A DNA stretch of 64,000 nt, taken from positions 62,001 to 126,000 of the forward strand of contig CAJUEO010000005.1 in the NCBI GenBank assembly GCA_910585685.1, written 5' to 3'. Of this stretch, positions 1 through 7,064 are shown one piece after another. Position 1 is the first letter of the stretch. The number at the start of each line of letters is the position of its first letter. Source of the DNA: an uncultured Christensenella sp. (GTDB lineage: Bacteria > Bacillota > Clostridia > Christensenellales > Borkfalkiaceae). Below the pieces are notes generated by a model. That model did no database searches. It had not been told where the DNA came from and saw only the letters and a program-made list of their open reading frames with translations. A program made the position numbers and the translations under genes.

Positions 1-1774
1 CCAAGCCAATCGTTTCCGTGCCGCCCTCGGTCTTCTTTTCACGGGTCATAACCTTTATGCCCTCGCCGTCTGCCGTGTACTTAGAGCGGTCGGTATTGTA
101 GTAATCGTCTCCCGAGAAGAGCTGTTCTATTTTATTGCCGGTATTGCTGTCGGTGTCGTAATTTGTCTGTGTTGCGTGCTTATAAGTAAACTTGTGATTG
201 CCCCATACCTCGTGCGAGTTCTTTTTAAGGGAAATTTCATAGTCGCAAGCTTCAAGCTCGTAGCCTACATGTTGATCTCCGTTTGCGTCGTCATAGTCAT
301 ATGAAGCCATATCGCGCTTATCGAAGGAAATATTGACAGTTTGACTTTCTCCCTTTTTAAGCTCTTTTGTCTTTGCAAATGCAACAAGATTAGCCGCTGC
401 CTTCTCTATTCCGCCGTTGGTGTAGTGAGGGTTGTAGTAGACCTGCACAACTTCCTTGCCGGCAACGTCACCCGTATTGGTAACTTTTACGTCAAACGAA
501 ATTGTATCTCCGTCGGTTTTTGTCGAGTTTGCAACAATTTCCTGTGTGAAGTTCGTATATGACAAGCCGTATCCGAAGGGATAAACAACGCCGTTATATC
601 TGTTGTAATAGTCGTCGGTAACTCCGTCGGGCAGATAATTGTCGGGTTCCGTAGTGGGCTTTGTTGCTGCAAAATAGCCGTCTGCGGCAGCCGTTTCGTA
701 GAATTTATAGCCCATATAAATGCCTTCGGAGTAGTCGATGCTGACATAGTTCGTCTTATTACCGGAAGGGTCTAAAACGCTGTAATTGGGCTTGCCGTCC
801 TCGGAGGTCTGGCTGTTATTGTAGTAGTTGTACCAGGTAGGGTCCTTTGACACGTCCGCAGCCCAGGTATCCACAAGTCTGCCTGAGGGATTTACCGAGC
901 CCGACAAAAGCTCACCGATTGCCTCGAAACCGTTCCAGCCGGGATAACCTATCCACATGACCGCGTCAACGCCGTCGTCGTCCTGAAGCGCCGAAACCTC
1001 GAGAGGCATGGGCGCGTTGATAAGAACTACAACCTTTTTAAACTTGCCCTTGACGTATTCCAAAAGTTCTTTCTCACCCTCGTTGAGCGAAAGATAGCGC
1101 TCGCCGGGCTTTGCGTCGAATACTTTTAACTGCTCGTTGGGATCCTGCAATCTCAAACCGTCGTAACCCTCGCAGCCCACGCGCGAAATTGTTATTACAG
1201 CCGCGTCGTTATAGTTTGCAAAGGATTTTTCGGCGGTAGAAATCACGTCTAAATTGGGACCTCTGCGAGTATGTATTCCGTATTGGCTTTGCGCGTTGTC
1301 GGTATAGTAGCTGTACTTGTCGTACAGGTTTTTCATACCCGGATTAAAATTGAAGTTGTTGTTTCTCAAGCTATCATAGACGGTTGTGGGGTTTTCGCTT
1401 CCTGCGAAGTGCGTGAATGCGTGCAACGCCGAAAGCATATAGTTTTCGTCTTTGCCGAAATAACCGACTATAGAGTTGCTTATCGAGTGAAACAGAGTAA
1501 TGTCGCGTTCCAAAGTTTTTGTTTTGTCGCTTACGTTTAAAGGCAGCGCGTTATTTTTGTTTTTAAGCAGGACGGCGCTTTCTTCCGCAATTTTAAGATT
1601 TGTTTTTTTAGTTGCATTGAGCATTGCGCTTGAACTTGTGCTGCTGTTAAAGCCGTTTTCCGCCGAAGCAACGCGCACGCCCGAAAATGCCATAGGTATT
1701 GCCATTGTAGCGGTCATCACTATTGCCGCAACGCCTATACCGATTTTTTTAATTGATTTTTTGCTTTTAACCAC
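1..1774 (-). CDS. Secreted GH3 beta-glucosidase family enzyme, 3' part outside window
   Basis: The reading frame is open from a GTG at 1774 (ribosome site GAGAGGAG five bases upstream) to the window edge, so only the N-terminal ~590 residues are seen. It starts with a basic stretch (VKSKKSIKK) and a hydrophobic signal peptide. Then comes the GH3 C-terminal sandwich domain (EESAVLLKNKNNALPL, GCEGYDG, VVVLINAPMPLEV, VNPSGRLVDTW) and the FnIII-linked motif YPFGYGLSYTNF near residue 400. As in the four complete GH3 proteins further right, the sandwich domain precedes FnIII, so the catalytic TIM barrel should lie beyond the left edge. The likely role is extracellular hydrolysis of beta-glucosides or related oligosaccharides; the exact sugar cannot be read from this part. 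A promoter about 360 bp upstream implies a long leader. Confidence 0.85.
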   Translation of the reverse strand, partial: MVKSKKSIKKIGIGVAAIVMTATMAIPMAFSGVRVASAENGFNSSTSSSAMLNATKKTNLKIAEESAVLLKNKNNALPLNVSDKTKTLERDITLFHSISNSIVGYFGKDENYMLSALHAFTHFAGSENPTTVYDSLRNNNFNFNPGMKNLYDKYSYYTDNAQSQYGIHTRRGPNLDVISTAEKSFANYNDAAVITISRVGCEGYDGLRLQDPNEQLKVFDAKPGERYLSLNEGEKELLEYVKGKFKKVVVLINAPMPLEVSALQDDDGVDAVMWIGYPGWNGFEAIGELLSGSVNPSGRLVDTWAADVSKDPTWYNYYNNSQTSEDGKPNYSVLDPSGNKTNYVSIDYSEGIYMGYKFYETAAADGYFAATKPTTEPDNYLPDGVTDDYYNRYNGVVYPFGYGLSYTNFTQEIVANSTKTDGDTISFDVKVTNTGDVAGKEVVQVYYNPHYTNGGIEKAAANLVAFAKTKELKKGESQTVNISFDKRDMASYDYDDANGDQHVGYELEACDYEISLKKNSHEVWGNHKFTYKHATQTNYDTDSNTGNKIEQLFSGDDYYNTDRSKYTADGEGIKVMTREKKTEGGTETIGL

Positions 1775-2142
1775 AATTTCTCCTCTCATATATAATTAAA
1801 ATTTAAATTTGTTACGGAAGCTTTAACCCTGCTTCCTACGCTCCGCCAAAATAACGGAAGTTACCGCCTGCTCTATTTTGCCTTTTACCTCCTTTTACGT
1901 TTAACTACTCATCGTTTAAAATTAAGCCTGGCATTGTTCCCATTTGGGGTTTACGGTGCTAAAAACCACAAGCCGTTCAACATTTTTTAATTTCGATTTA
2001 CATTTTACAAAAATATTTAAAAATAGCTGAAATTTGGTGTATCTGGTAGAAAAATTGGTAAATTTGAACTATATTAGAAATTTGCTTACATTTTTTTGCC
2101 ATAATTGTGTTAATAGCGACAGTTTCGACGTTTTTCGACAAC

Positions 2143-2171
2143 TATATAATAATGAAAGCAATTTATTGCAA
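2143..2171 (-). promoter_or_regulatory. Candidate promoter of the GH3 gene
   Basis: On the minus strand TTGCAA (2171-2166) is followed after 17 bp by TATATA (2148-2143). It directly follows the T-tract of the terminator at 2181-2203, a common arrangement. Confidence 0.45.
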
Positions 2172-2180
2172 TAAAAAAAA

Positions 2181-2203
2181 TCGCAAGGCTATCTGCCTTG
2201 CGA
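2181..2203 (-). terminator. Rho-independent terminator of the XRE-controlled small-protein operon
   Basis: A perfect 9-bp stem TCGCAAGGC/GCCTTGCGA with a 5-base loop. On the minus strand it is followed by TTTTTTTTATTGC. Confidence 0.85.
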
Positions 2204-2241
2204 TAAATAAAGCCTTACATATTTAATTGAACATAAGCGTT

Positions 2242-2358
2242 TTAGCCCTGTTCGCTTTCTTGCTGAGCGTCAAGCTTTATGCCACACCTTGGACAAATAC
2301 CCAGTTTAGACGAGCAAAAATGACATTTAGGACAATAATAATAAGTATAAGTCGACAT
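2242..2358 (-). CDS. Tiny zinc-ribbon protein (38 residues)
   Basis: A 39-codon frame with an excellent ribosome site (GGAGG, 7 bases before ATG at 2358) and a terminator right after the stop. The product has two CxxC knuckles, YYYCPKCHFC then GICPRCGIKL, which would bind one zinc ion as a minimal zinc ribbon, followed by a short polar tail (DAQQESEQG). It lies 18 bp after the stop of the 85-residue protein at 2377-2634 and is probably co-transcribed from the XRE-controlled promoter at 2663-2691. The function is unknown. Small zinc ribbons are often nucleic-acid or protein adaptors, but nothing here proves that. It is too short for many gene finders. Confidence 0.75.
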   Translation of the reverse strand: MSTYTYYYCPKCHFCSSKLGICPRCGIKLDAQQESEQG

Positions 2359-2376
2359 AATTTAACCTCCTTGTTT

Positions 2377-2634
2377 TTATTTAGAAAAAGTAAGTCTTAC
2401 TTCAGGGTCGTGTTTTTCGCTCATGTTTAACAGCAAACGAAACATATTGATTATACTTGTCAATATGCTGTCTTTAAAAGAGTTTCCGCCTTTAACAACA
2501 TCGATTAATCTGTAACCTTTATTAATCCATTGTTGAGTTTCCCTGTCTACTTCCACCCAAAATGACGTTTTGTCACGGCCGTTGAGAATTACCGTCACGG
2601 ATTTGTCCTTATTGTACTTAACTTTTTTTGACAT
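2377..2634 (-). CDS. Small protein of unknown function under XRE control
   Basis: 85 residues, start ATG at 2634 with AGGAGAG upstream. The N-terminus is strongly basic (MSKKVKYNKDKSVTV) and the middle reads like a short beta-strand segment (SVTVILNGRDKTSFWVEVD). The C-terminal half looks helical. No transmembrane segment or known motif is visible and I do not recognise the family. It is the first gene after a consensus promoter whose spacer is exactly filled by a palindromic operator, and the gene diverges from the XRE repressor at 2742-2948. Expression is therefore probably off unless the repressor is released. It is likely co-transcribed with the zinc-ribbon peptide at 2242-2358. Confidence 0.7.
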   Translation of the reverse strand: MSKKVKYNKDKSVTVILNGRDKTSFWVEVDRETQQWINKGYRLIDVVKGGNSFKDSILTSIINMFRLLLNMSEKHDPEVRLTFSK

Positions 2635-2662
2635 ATTATTTCTCTCCTGTATTTTTTACTTA

Positions 2663-2691
2663 ATTATATTCACGAAATTCGTGAATGTCAA
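2663..2691 (-). promoter_or_regulatory. Consensus promoter with operator in its spacer
   Basis: On the minus strand TTGACA (2691-2686), a 17-bp spacer and TATAAT (2668-2663). The spacer is occupied by the palindrome TCACGAAATTCGTGA. Confidence 0.85.
2670..2684. promoter_or_regulatory. XRE operator copy 1
   Basis: Perfect palindrome TCACGAAATTCGTGA between the -35 and -10 boxes of the minus-strand promoter. A related copy lies 30 bp away, one per divergent gene, which fits binding by the XRE protein at 2742-2948. Confidence 0.75.
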
Positions 2692-2699
2692 GTAAATTT

Positions 2700-2714
2700 T
2701 CACGATTTGCGTGA
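2700..2714. promoter_or_regulatory. XRE operator copy 2
   Basis: TCACGATTTGCGTGA, the same CACG-N5-CGTG palindrome as copy 1, centred 30 bp from it and just upstream of the XRE gene. It suggests autoregulation. Confidence 0.7.
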
Positions 2715-2741
2715 ATAATTTATATGGAGAACTTAATTACA

Positions 2742-2948
2742 ATGAAAATTTTCGGTGAAAGATTGAAAGAATTACGGCTCGAAAAAGGCTACACGCAAAA
2801 TCAAATTGCAAAAATAATTAACGTAAGCGGTAATACTATTTATGCTTGGGAAAACGACAAACAAGAACCCTCTATGCATACACTGCTCAAACTAAGCGAA
2901 ATGTTTAATGTGTCGCTTGACTATCTTTTCGGAAAAAGTGATTTTTAA
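2742..2948 (+). CDS. XRE-family (Cro/CI-like) helix-turn-helix repressor
   Basis: 68 residues from the ATG at 2742, which has GGAGA 11 bases upstream. An in-frame ATG at 2724 would add six residues but has no ribosome site. The whole protein is one HTH_3 domain: an MKIFGERLKELRLEKGYTQ-type first helix, the QNQIAKIINVSGNTIYAWE helix-turn-helix at about residues 20-38, and a closing LDYLFGKSD. It lacks the C-terminal protease domain of phage-type CI repressors, so release must come from a ligand, a partner or dilution. It diverges from the two small proteins at 2242-2634 and is flanked by two CACG-N5-CGTG operators that it probably binds. Confidence 0.9.
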   Translation: MKIFGERLKELRLEKGYTQNQIAKIINVSGNTIYAWENDKQEPSMHTLLKLSEMFNVSLDYLFGKSDF

Positions 2949-2958
2949 ATATTGCAAA

Positions 2959-2990
2959 AACACCCTCAGACCGATAGGTCTGAGGGTGTT
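2959..2990. terminator. Bidirectional terminator between XRE and ZIP genes
   Basis: A 14-bp stem AACACCCTCAGACC/GGTCTGAGGGTGTT with loop GATA. It is followed by TTTTTGCAAT on the minus strand and a weaker T-rich tail on the plus strand, serving the convergent XRE and ZIP genes. Confidence 0.85.
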
Positions 2991-2996
2991 TGAATT

Positions 2997-3854
2997 TTAA
3001 AACATTACTAATAGAAAGCCGACGATAATTCCCACGAACACCGCAACAGACGGCAATTTGCTGCGCCACATCAATATCGACTCGGGCAAAAGCTCACCGA
3101 ATACGACGTACAGCATTGCGCCGCTTGCAAACCCGAGCGAAAGAACAAGCATCATAGGGTTTATTCCGCCCAAAGCATAGCCCAGAAGTGCGCCGAATAC
3201 GGTTGGAAGTCCGCTTAGCGCAGTAAGGGAAACTGCGTTTAACTTTTTCATTCCGCCCGAAATCAAGGGCACGGAAACAGCCATACCTTCGGGAATATTG
3301 TGCAGACCTATTACGATAGCCATAATAAATCCACTGCCCGAAAACAGGCTTGCCATTACGTCGACCGCGGCGTAAGACGCGCCGATTATCATACCTTCGG
3401 GCAAGTTGTGCAGCGCAATAGCCGTCATCATAACAAGCCCGGCGACAAACAAATTGGATTTATTGCCCTTGTGCGTTTCAAAGTGGTCCGAGTGAATAAG
3501 CTCGTCGAGCGCGTCGGCGGTTGAGGGATGATTTTCGTCGATGTGCTTGACTTCGTGATTTGTATTTTTATCTATTATAAAATTTAACAGATAGACTACG
3601 CCGAAGCCCACCGCAACCGCAAGCACAACTATAAACGGCGTATAATCGGGCAAAATACCCTCTCCCATCATCTCTATAGGTTCGCTCATTAAGTCGAAAC
3701 AAACGACGGCAAGCATAATACCGGCGGCAAAAGACAGCAAAAGACTTACCACCTTTCCCGAGTCGCGACGAAGCAGAGCGCCTATAACGCCGCCCAGCCC
3801 CGTACCGACTACGCCGGATATTAAAGTTACAACAGTGATTGCCAAATAATCCAT
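2997..3854 (-). CDS. ZIP family divalent metal transporter (ZupT-like)
   Basis: 285 residues with about eight membrane segments, the usual ZIP length. The two metal-site helices carry the diagnostic motifs HNLPEG (TM4, about residue 148) and HNIPEG (TM5, about residue 184). A histidine- and acid-rich cytoplasmic loop (NHEVKHIDENHPS, then HSDHFETHKG) lies between TM3 and TM4, where ZIP proteins capture or sense metal. It should import Zn2+ and perhaps Fe2+ or Mn2+ across the cytoplasmic membrane. The gene stands alone between terminators at 2959-2990 and 3903-3933. I see no obvious Zur or Fur box. Assignment to the family is firm; the metal is inferred. Confidence 0.93.
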   Translation of the reverse strand: MDYLAITVVTLISGVVGTGLGGVIGALLRRDSGKVVSLLLSFAAGIMLAVVCFDLMSEPIEMMGEGILPDYTPFIVVLAVAVGFGVVYLLNFIIDKNTNHEVKHIDENHPSTADALDELIHSDHFETHKGNKSNLFVAGLVMMTAIALHNLPEGMIIGASYAAVDVMASLFSGSGFIMAIVIGLHNIPEGMAVSVPLISGGMKKLNAVSLTALSGLPTVFGALLGYALGGINPMMLVLSLGFASGAMLYVVFGELLPESILMWRSKLPSVAVFVGIIVGFLLVMF

Positions 3855-3902
3855 TAATTTATTATTTACTCCGCTGAAAGTTACAAGTATTTTACAAACT
3901 AA

Positions 3903-3933
3903 ACCCGACGCATACCGTCAGTATGCGTCGGGT
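3903..3933 (-). terminator. Terminator of the collagen-like lipoprotein gene
   Basis: A 13-bp perfect stem ACCCGACGCATAC/GTATGCGTCGGGT with a 5-base loop, just after the stop at 3951 on the minus strand. The tail is T-rich in both directions. Confidence 0.8.
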
Positions 3934-3950
3934 CTTGATTTTTTAAGGAA

Positions 3951-6941
3951 TTATACTGCAGATTCGTCCCAAATTACAATTTTGTTACCTGCCAAATCGT
4001 CCTTTTGTCCGTCGCAGACAGTATAGATATCCACGTTGCCGCTCTTCATCTTTGTAAGCTTATCGAAAGTAAGAGTAGTTGTGCCAAGGTCGGCGGTGGA
4101 CTCTCCGTCGTTGTGAATATAGACGAGGTGCGACTCTTCCCTTGCCTTGCCGAGCGTAACGTTGCGCAAAGTAACGCTGACGGGAGAACGGTAAAGGTTA
4201 TCCCTTATATCCGAAGCCGTGTTATAGGTACCCATAACTATTGCCGCGTTGGGAACGAGGTAGCCTCTGCCCCAATCGTCGTGTCCCTCTCCGACATAAT
4301 TATCGAGCGAAATATTTCCGCCTGTTACGTTTACTGTCGAGTTCTCTATTACAGCAATGCCGTCACGCATAATTATACCCTGCGTGAAGCCCTCGATTAC
4401 AGCCTCTTTCTCGATTTTAAGAGTTCCGGGCACGTTATAGAGAATACCTACGCCGTATTTATTTTCACCTTGTGCGGCAGCCGTTTGAGCTCCGTCGGGC
4501 ATCTTAACCGTACCGTTTGCACAAATCTTCGAGTATTTGATTGTTACCATTACACCGAAGTCGGTGCTGCCGTTTACGTTTGTACCAATTGCATAGAAGC
4601 CGCCGACGGAAATTTCGGAATCAGCGGTAACTTCCAAAGTAGCGGCTTTTCCGTTCATAAATATACCGCTGCGGTTAGCGTACATTTTTACCGACTCCAA
4701 AGCAAGCGAAGCAAATTCCCCTACTTCGATTGCATAGTTGCCGTCAACGTTGGGGTTGCCTTCGGAATCCTGCGAGGGAGCTAGCGTTCTGTTCATCATA
4801 ACGGTGCCGTTTTGAAGTTTAAAGTCGGCGTTGTTGGTTACTACGATACCCTTCGAAACTATCTTTAAAAGATGACCGTTGAGCCCTATCGTTATATCTC
4901 TGTCGATAACGGTATATCCGTCGTACTGACCGTTTACGGTATTGGATTCAAGGTCGAGGTCCTTCGTAAGCCTAATATTTTTCGCGCCGAAGTCCATAAG
5001 GTCCTGTATCTTGCGCTGAGTGTCCGCCTCGTACCATTCATTAGCGTTTAACAGCATTTCGGGGCGATAAACGTTTGCCGAAGTCGGCGTTTTGTTTTCA
5101 ACGTGGAAATCAACGTTGCCCGAACGCGCAAACGTCATTGCGTCATAAGTAAACGTTGCGCCTATCCATTCTCCGTTAGCGTTGACGCCCGTATCGTTTA
5201 TGCCGCTGTTACCCTGAACATACACAATTTCCCAACTGTGATTGAAAGTTGAATTTGTACCCGAGTAAGCGTTACTATTTACCTCGCAGTTTGTAAGCGT
5301 ACAATCTGCCTCGTATTGATAGCCGCTGCCGCCGTTGCCAACTACTACTGTCGCATTGGGAACGGTGTTGCCCGCGCCCCATTGGAAATTATCCTGATTA
5401 TAGGGAGCTACGCCGTAAGCCGAAAGCCTTGAATTGCGTGCAACCGCGTGGCCGCCGCGCACTACGAGAGCCTGAGTAGTTGCCACAAGGTCGCTGTTTT
5501 GAATTACAACCGAGCCGGGCACGTTTAAAAATAAAGCCGTTGCCACGACGAAGCCTGCGGGAATAGTTTCGCGACGGTCGTTGATTGACGAAGCGTTTAT
5601 TTTGGAATCATACACGTTTACTACTACATTGTAACGCTCTGAACCCGAAGCGTTCGTTGCAATGCCGTAAGCTCCCTCGATGGTGAGAACGGAGTTATTC
5701 AAAACCTCGACCGACGAGGAAAGACCGTCCACCAGGACACCCGTATAGAAAGTAAAATAGTCTACAGTGTCGAGTTTGAGCGAGCAGTAATTGTTGACGT
5801 GAATAGTAGCGTCGGCTGCAGAACCGCTGTATCCGCTTGGAGCCACAACAGCAGCGTTACCCTGTGTGTTGGCAAGCTTTACATAGTTTTCCGTTCTTGC
5901 AAGCTCGAAGTCACTTGCAACGGGTTTACCGTCCGCATAGGTAGAAGGCACATAGACCGACCTGCCGATATGCTCGACCACAACGTTACTTACGGGGTTC
6001 CAGGGCGTGCCGTTGGTATAATGTCCCTGAAGCGCGTTTTCTGTAAGATTTTGGTCAAGCACTTTGCCGTACAACTCTTCGTTGTCTGTAGTAATTCTGT
6101 TGAGACGTTTAATGTCTCCGTTTTTAAAAGTTACGTTGGCGTTGCCCTTTATCTCGATACTGTCCGCCTCTAAGACAATTTCTTTTCCGTTGATATCAAT
6201 TTCAACGTCGTTTTCAAGCGTTATAATCGAAGTCCACTTTGCAACGGGCGTATATTGAACCGCCGGTATGGGCTTGTCCTTCGAATGGTCTACAAACGTG
6301 TTGCCAGACCATAAAATATTGTCGGTAAGGCGTATTCTTCTGACGTTCAAGCCGATTAAAGCCCACAAATCGTCGTTGTCCGCCGCATTGTAGAAAATGT
6401 TTTGGTCGACTACGTTTACCGTTTCTCCCGTGGTCATAGTCTTGGATACGTTGTCCTTATCAGTATAGGTAATTTGAAGTTTGTGCTGAATATTCCAATC
6501 GTCAATGGTTATGTATTCGACTTTTTCGATAGAGAGAGCGCCCGTTGCGCCTTTTAAGCTTTCAATCCACTCTTTTTCCGTTCCCTCAAACCCGTTTGCA
6601 ACGGCAATTTCGTAAGCCGATTTTCCGTTTATACCGTTTTCACCGGTAGGTCCCTGAGGTCCCTGAACACCTTGGTTACCCTGCGAACCCTGAGGTCCTT
6701 GAGGTCCCTGAACGCCTTGGCTACCCTGCGAACCGTTTTCTCCTTTGTCACCTTTAAGACTTTCAAGCCATTCTGCTTCGGTTCCCTCAAACCCGTTTTC
6801 GACGGCTATCTCGTAAGCTGATTTTCCTGCTTCTCCATTAGTAGGCGCACACGCACATAATGCTACCGTGCAGGACATTGCAAGCGAAGCAAGCACTCCT
6901 ATCGCGGCGTTAATGACACGTCTTTTTTTGTTGTTAGTCAT
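3951..6941 (-). CDS. Collagen-like/beta-helix cell-surface lipoprotein
   Basis: 996 residues, ATG at 6941 behind TTGGAGGG. The signal peptide ends in the lipobox LCAC, making Cys31 the likely lipidated residue. Next is a 25-residue cap (residues ~40-64, KSAYEIAVENGFEGTEAEWL), then about 14 collagen-type Gly-X-Y triplets (GSQGVQGPQGPQ pattern, ~64-106), then a second copy of the same cap (~107-131). The remaining ~850 residues are repetitive beta strands of right-handed parallel beta-helix type. Two halves resemble each other (FGAKNIRLTKDLDL and LNVRRIRLTDNILW starts; NVPGSVVIQNS and NVPGTLKIEKE). This is the layout of an adhesin or polysaccharide-binding stalk protein. No catalytic motif is evident, so an enzyme such as a lyase is possible but unsupported. 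It is monocistronic. Confidence 0.85.
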   Translation of the reverse strand: MTNNKKRRVINAAIGVLASLAMSCTVALCACAPTNGEAGKSAYEIAVENGFEGTEAEWLESLKGDKGENGSQGSQGVQGPQGPQGSQGNQGVQGPQGPTGENGINGKSAYEIAVANGFEGTEKEWIESLKGATGALSIEKVEYITIDDWNIQHKLQITYTDKDNVSKTMTTGETVNVVDQNIFYNAADNDDLWALIGLNVRRIRLTDNILWSGNTFVDHSKDKPIPAVQYTPVAKWTSIITLENDVEIDINGKEIVLEADSIEIKGNANVTFKNGDIKRLNRITTDNEELYGKVLDQNLTENALQGHYTNGTPWNPVSNVVVEHIGRSVYVPSTYADGKPVASDFELARTENYVKLANTQGNAAVVAPSGYSGSAADATIHVNNYCSLKLDTVDYFTFYTGVLVDGLSSSVEVLNNSVLTIEGAYGIATNASGSERYNVVVNVYDSKINASSINDRRETIPAGFVVATALFLNVPGSVVIQNSDLVATTQALVVRGGHAVARNSRLSAYGVAPYNQDNFQWGAGNTVPNATVVVGNGGSGYQYEADCTLTNCEVNSNAYSGTNSTFNHSWEIVYVQGNSGINDTGVNANGEWIGATFTYDAMTFARSGNVDFHVENKTPTSANVYRPEMLLNANEWYEADTQRKIQDLMDFGAKNIRLTKDLDLESNTVNGQYDGYTVIDRDITIGLNGHLLKIVSKGIVVTNNADFKLQNGTVMMNRTLAPSQDSEGNPNVDGNYAIEVGEFASLALESVKMYANRSGIFMNGKAATLEVTADSEISVGGFYAIGTNVNGSTDFGVMVTIKYSKICANGTVKMPDGAQTAAAQGENKYGVGILYNVPGTLKIEKEAVIEGFTQGIIMRDGIAVIENSTVNVTGGNISLDNYVGEGHDDWGRGYLVPNAAIVMGTYNTASDIRDNLYRSPVSVTLRNVTLGKAREESHLVYIHNDGESTADLGTTTLTFDKLTKMKSGNVDIYTVCDGQKDDLAGNKIVIWDESAV

Positions 6942-6974
6942 TGTTGCCCTCCAAATAATTTTTTCACATTAAAA

Positions 6975-7003
6975 ATGATACGCTCAATTACGACTTTTGT
7001 CAA
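6975..7003 (-). promoter_or_regulatory. Promoter of the collagen-like lipoprotein gene
   Basis: On the minus strand TTGACA (7003-6998), 17 bp, TATCAT (6980-6975). Transcription would start near 6968, giving a leader of about 27 bases that contains the GGAGGG ribosome site. Confidence 0.8.
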
Positions 7004-7027
7004 ATGTTTGAACAAACTTTATAAAAT

Positions 7028-7059
7028 AAGCGGCTGTCGCAAGTTAGCGACAGCCGCTT
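7028..7059 (-). terminator. Terminator of the GH43 gene
   Basis: A 13-bp perfect stem AAGCGGCTGTCGC/GCGACAGCCGCTT with a 6-base loop just after the GH43 stop, followed by ATTTTATAAAG on the minus strand. Confidence 0.85.
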
Positions 7060-7064
7060 GTAAA

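Larger units (their letters stand above)
1775..2241 (-). other. Non-coding stretch: long 5' leader of the GH3 gene
   Basis: No convincing gene lies here on either strand. Reading the minus strand, it begins with the terminator of the upstream small-protein operon (2181-2203), continues with a candidate promoter (2143-2171) and then about 360 bases of leader before the GH3 start at 1774. The leader includes an isolated AAAAGGAGG at about 1887-1895 with no good ORF behind it, and partly repeated CTTCCGT segments near 1810-1865. I could not match it to a known riboswitch. Confidence 0.5.

Noticed and set aside
1775..2136. Known riboswitch (c-di-GMP, cobalamin, THF) in the GH3 leader
   Set aside because: I compared the remembered core motifs by eye and none fits; only a long unexplained leader is reported.
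4005..4784. Plus-strand frames of 70-370 codons opposite large minus-strand genes (for example 4005-4784, 8832-9827, 46299-47393, 58285-59385)
   Set aside because: They mirror codon structure of the genes on the other strand, lack ribosome sites and recognisable domains, and conflict with well-supported genes.
6640..6740. Tandem DNA repeat or CRISPR-like array in the GGTCCCTGAGG-rich stretch
   Set aside because: It is the coding repeat for collagen Gly-X-Y triplets with no spacers; no CRISPR array is present in the window.
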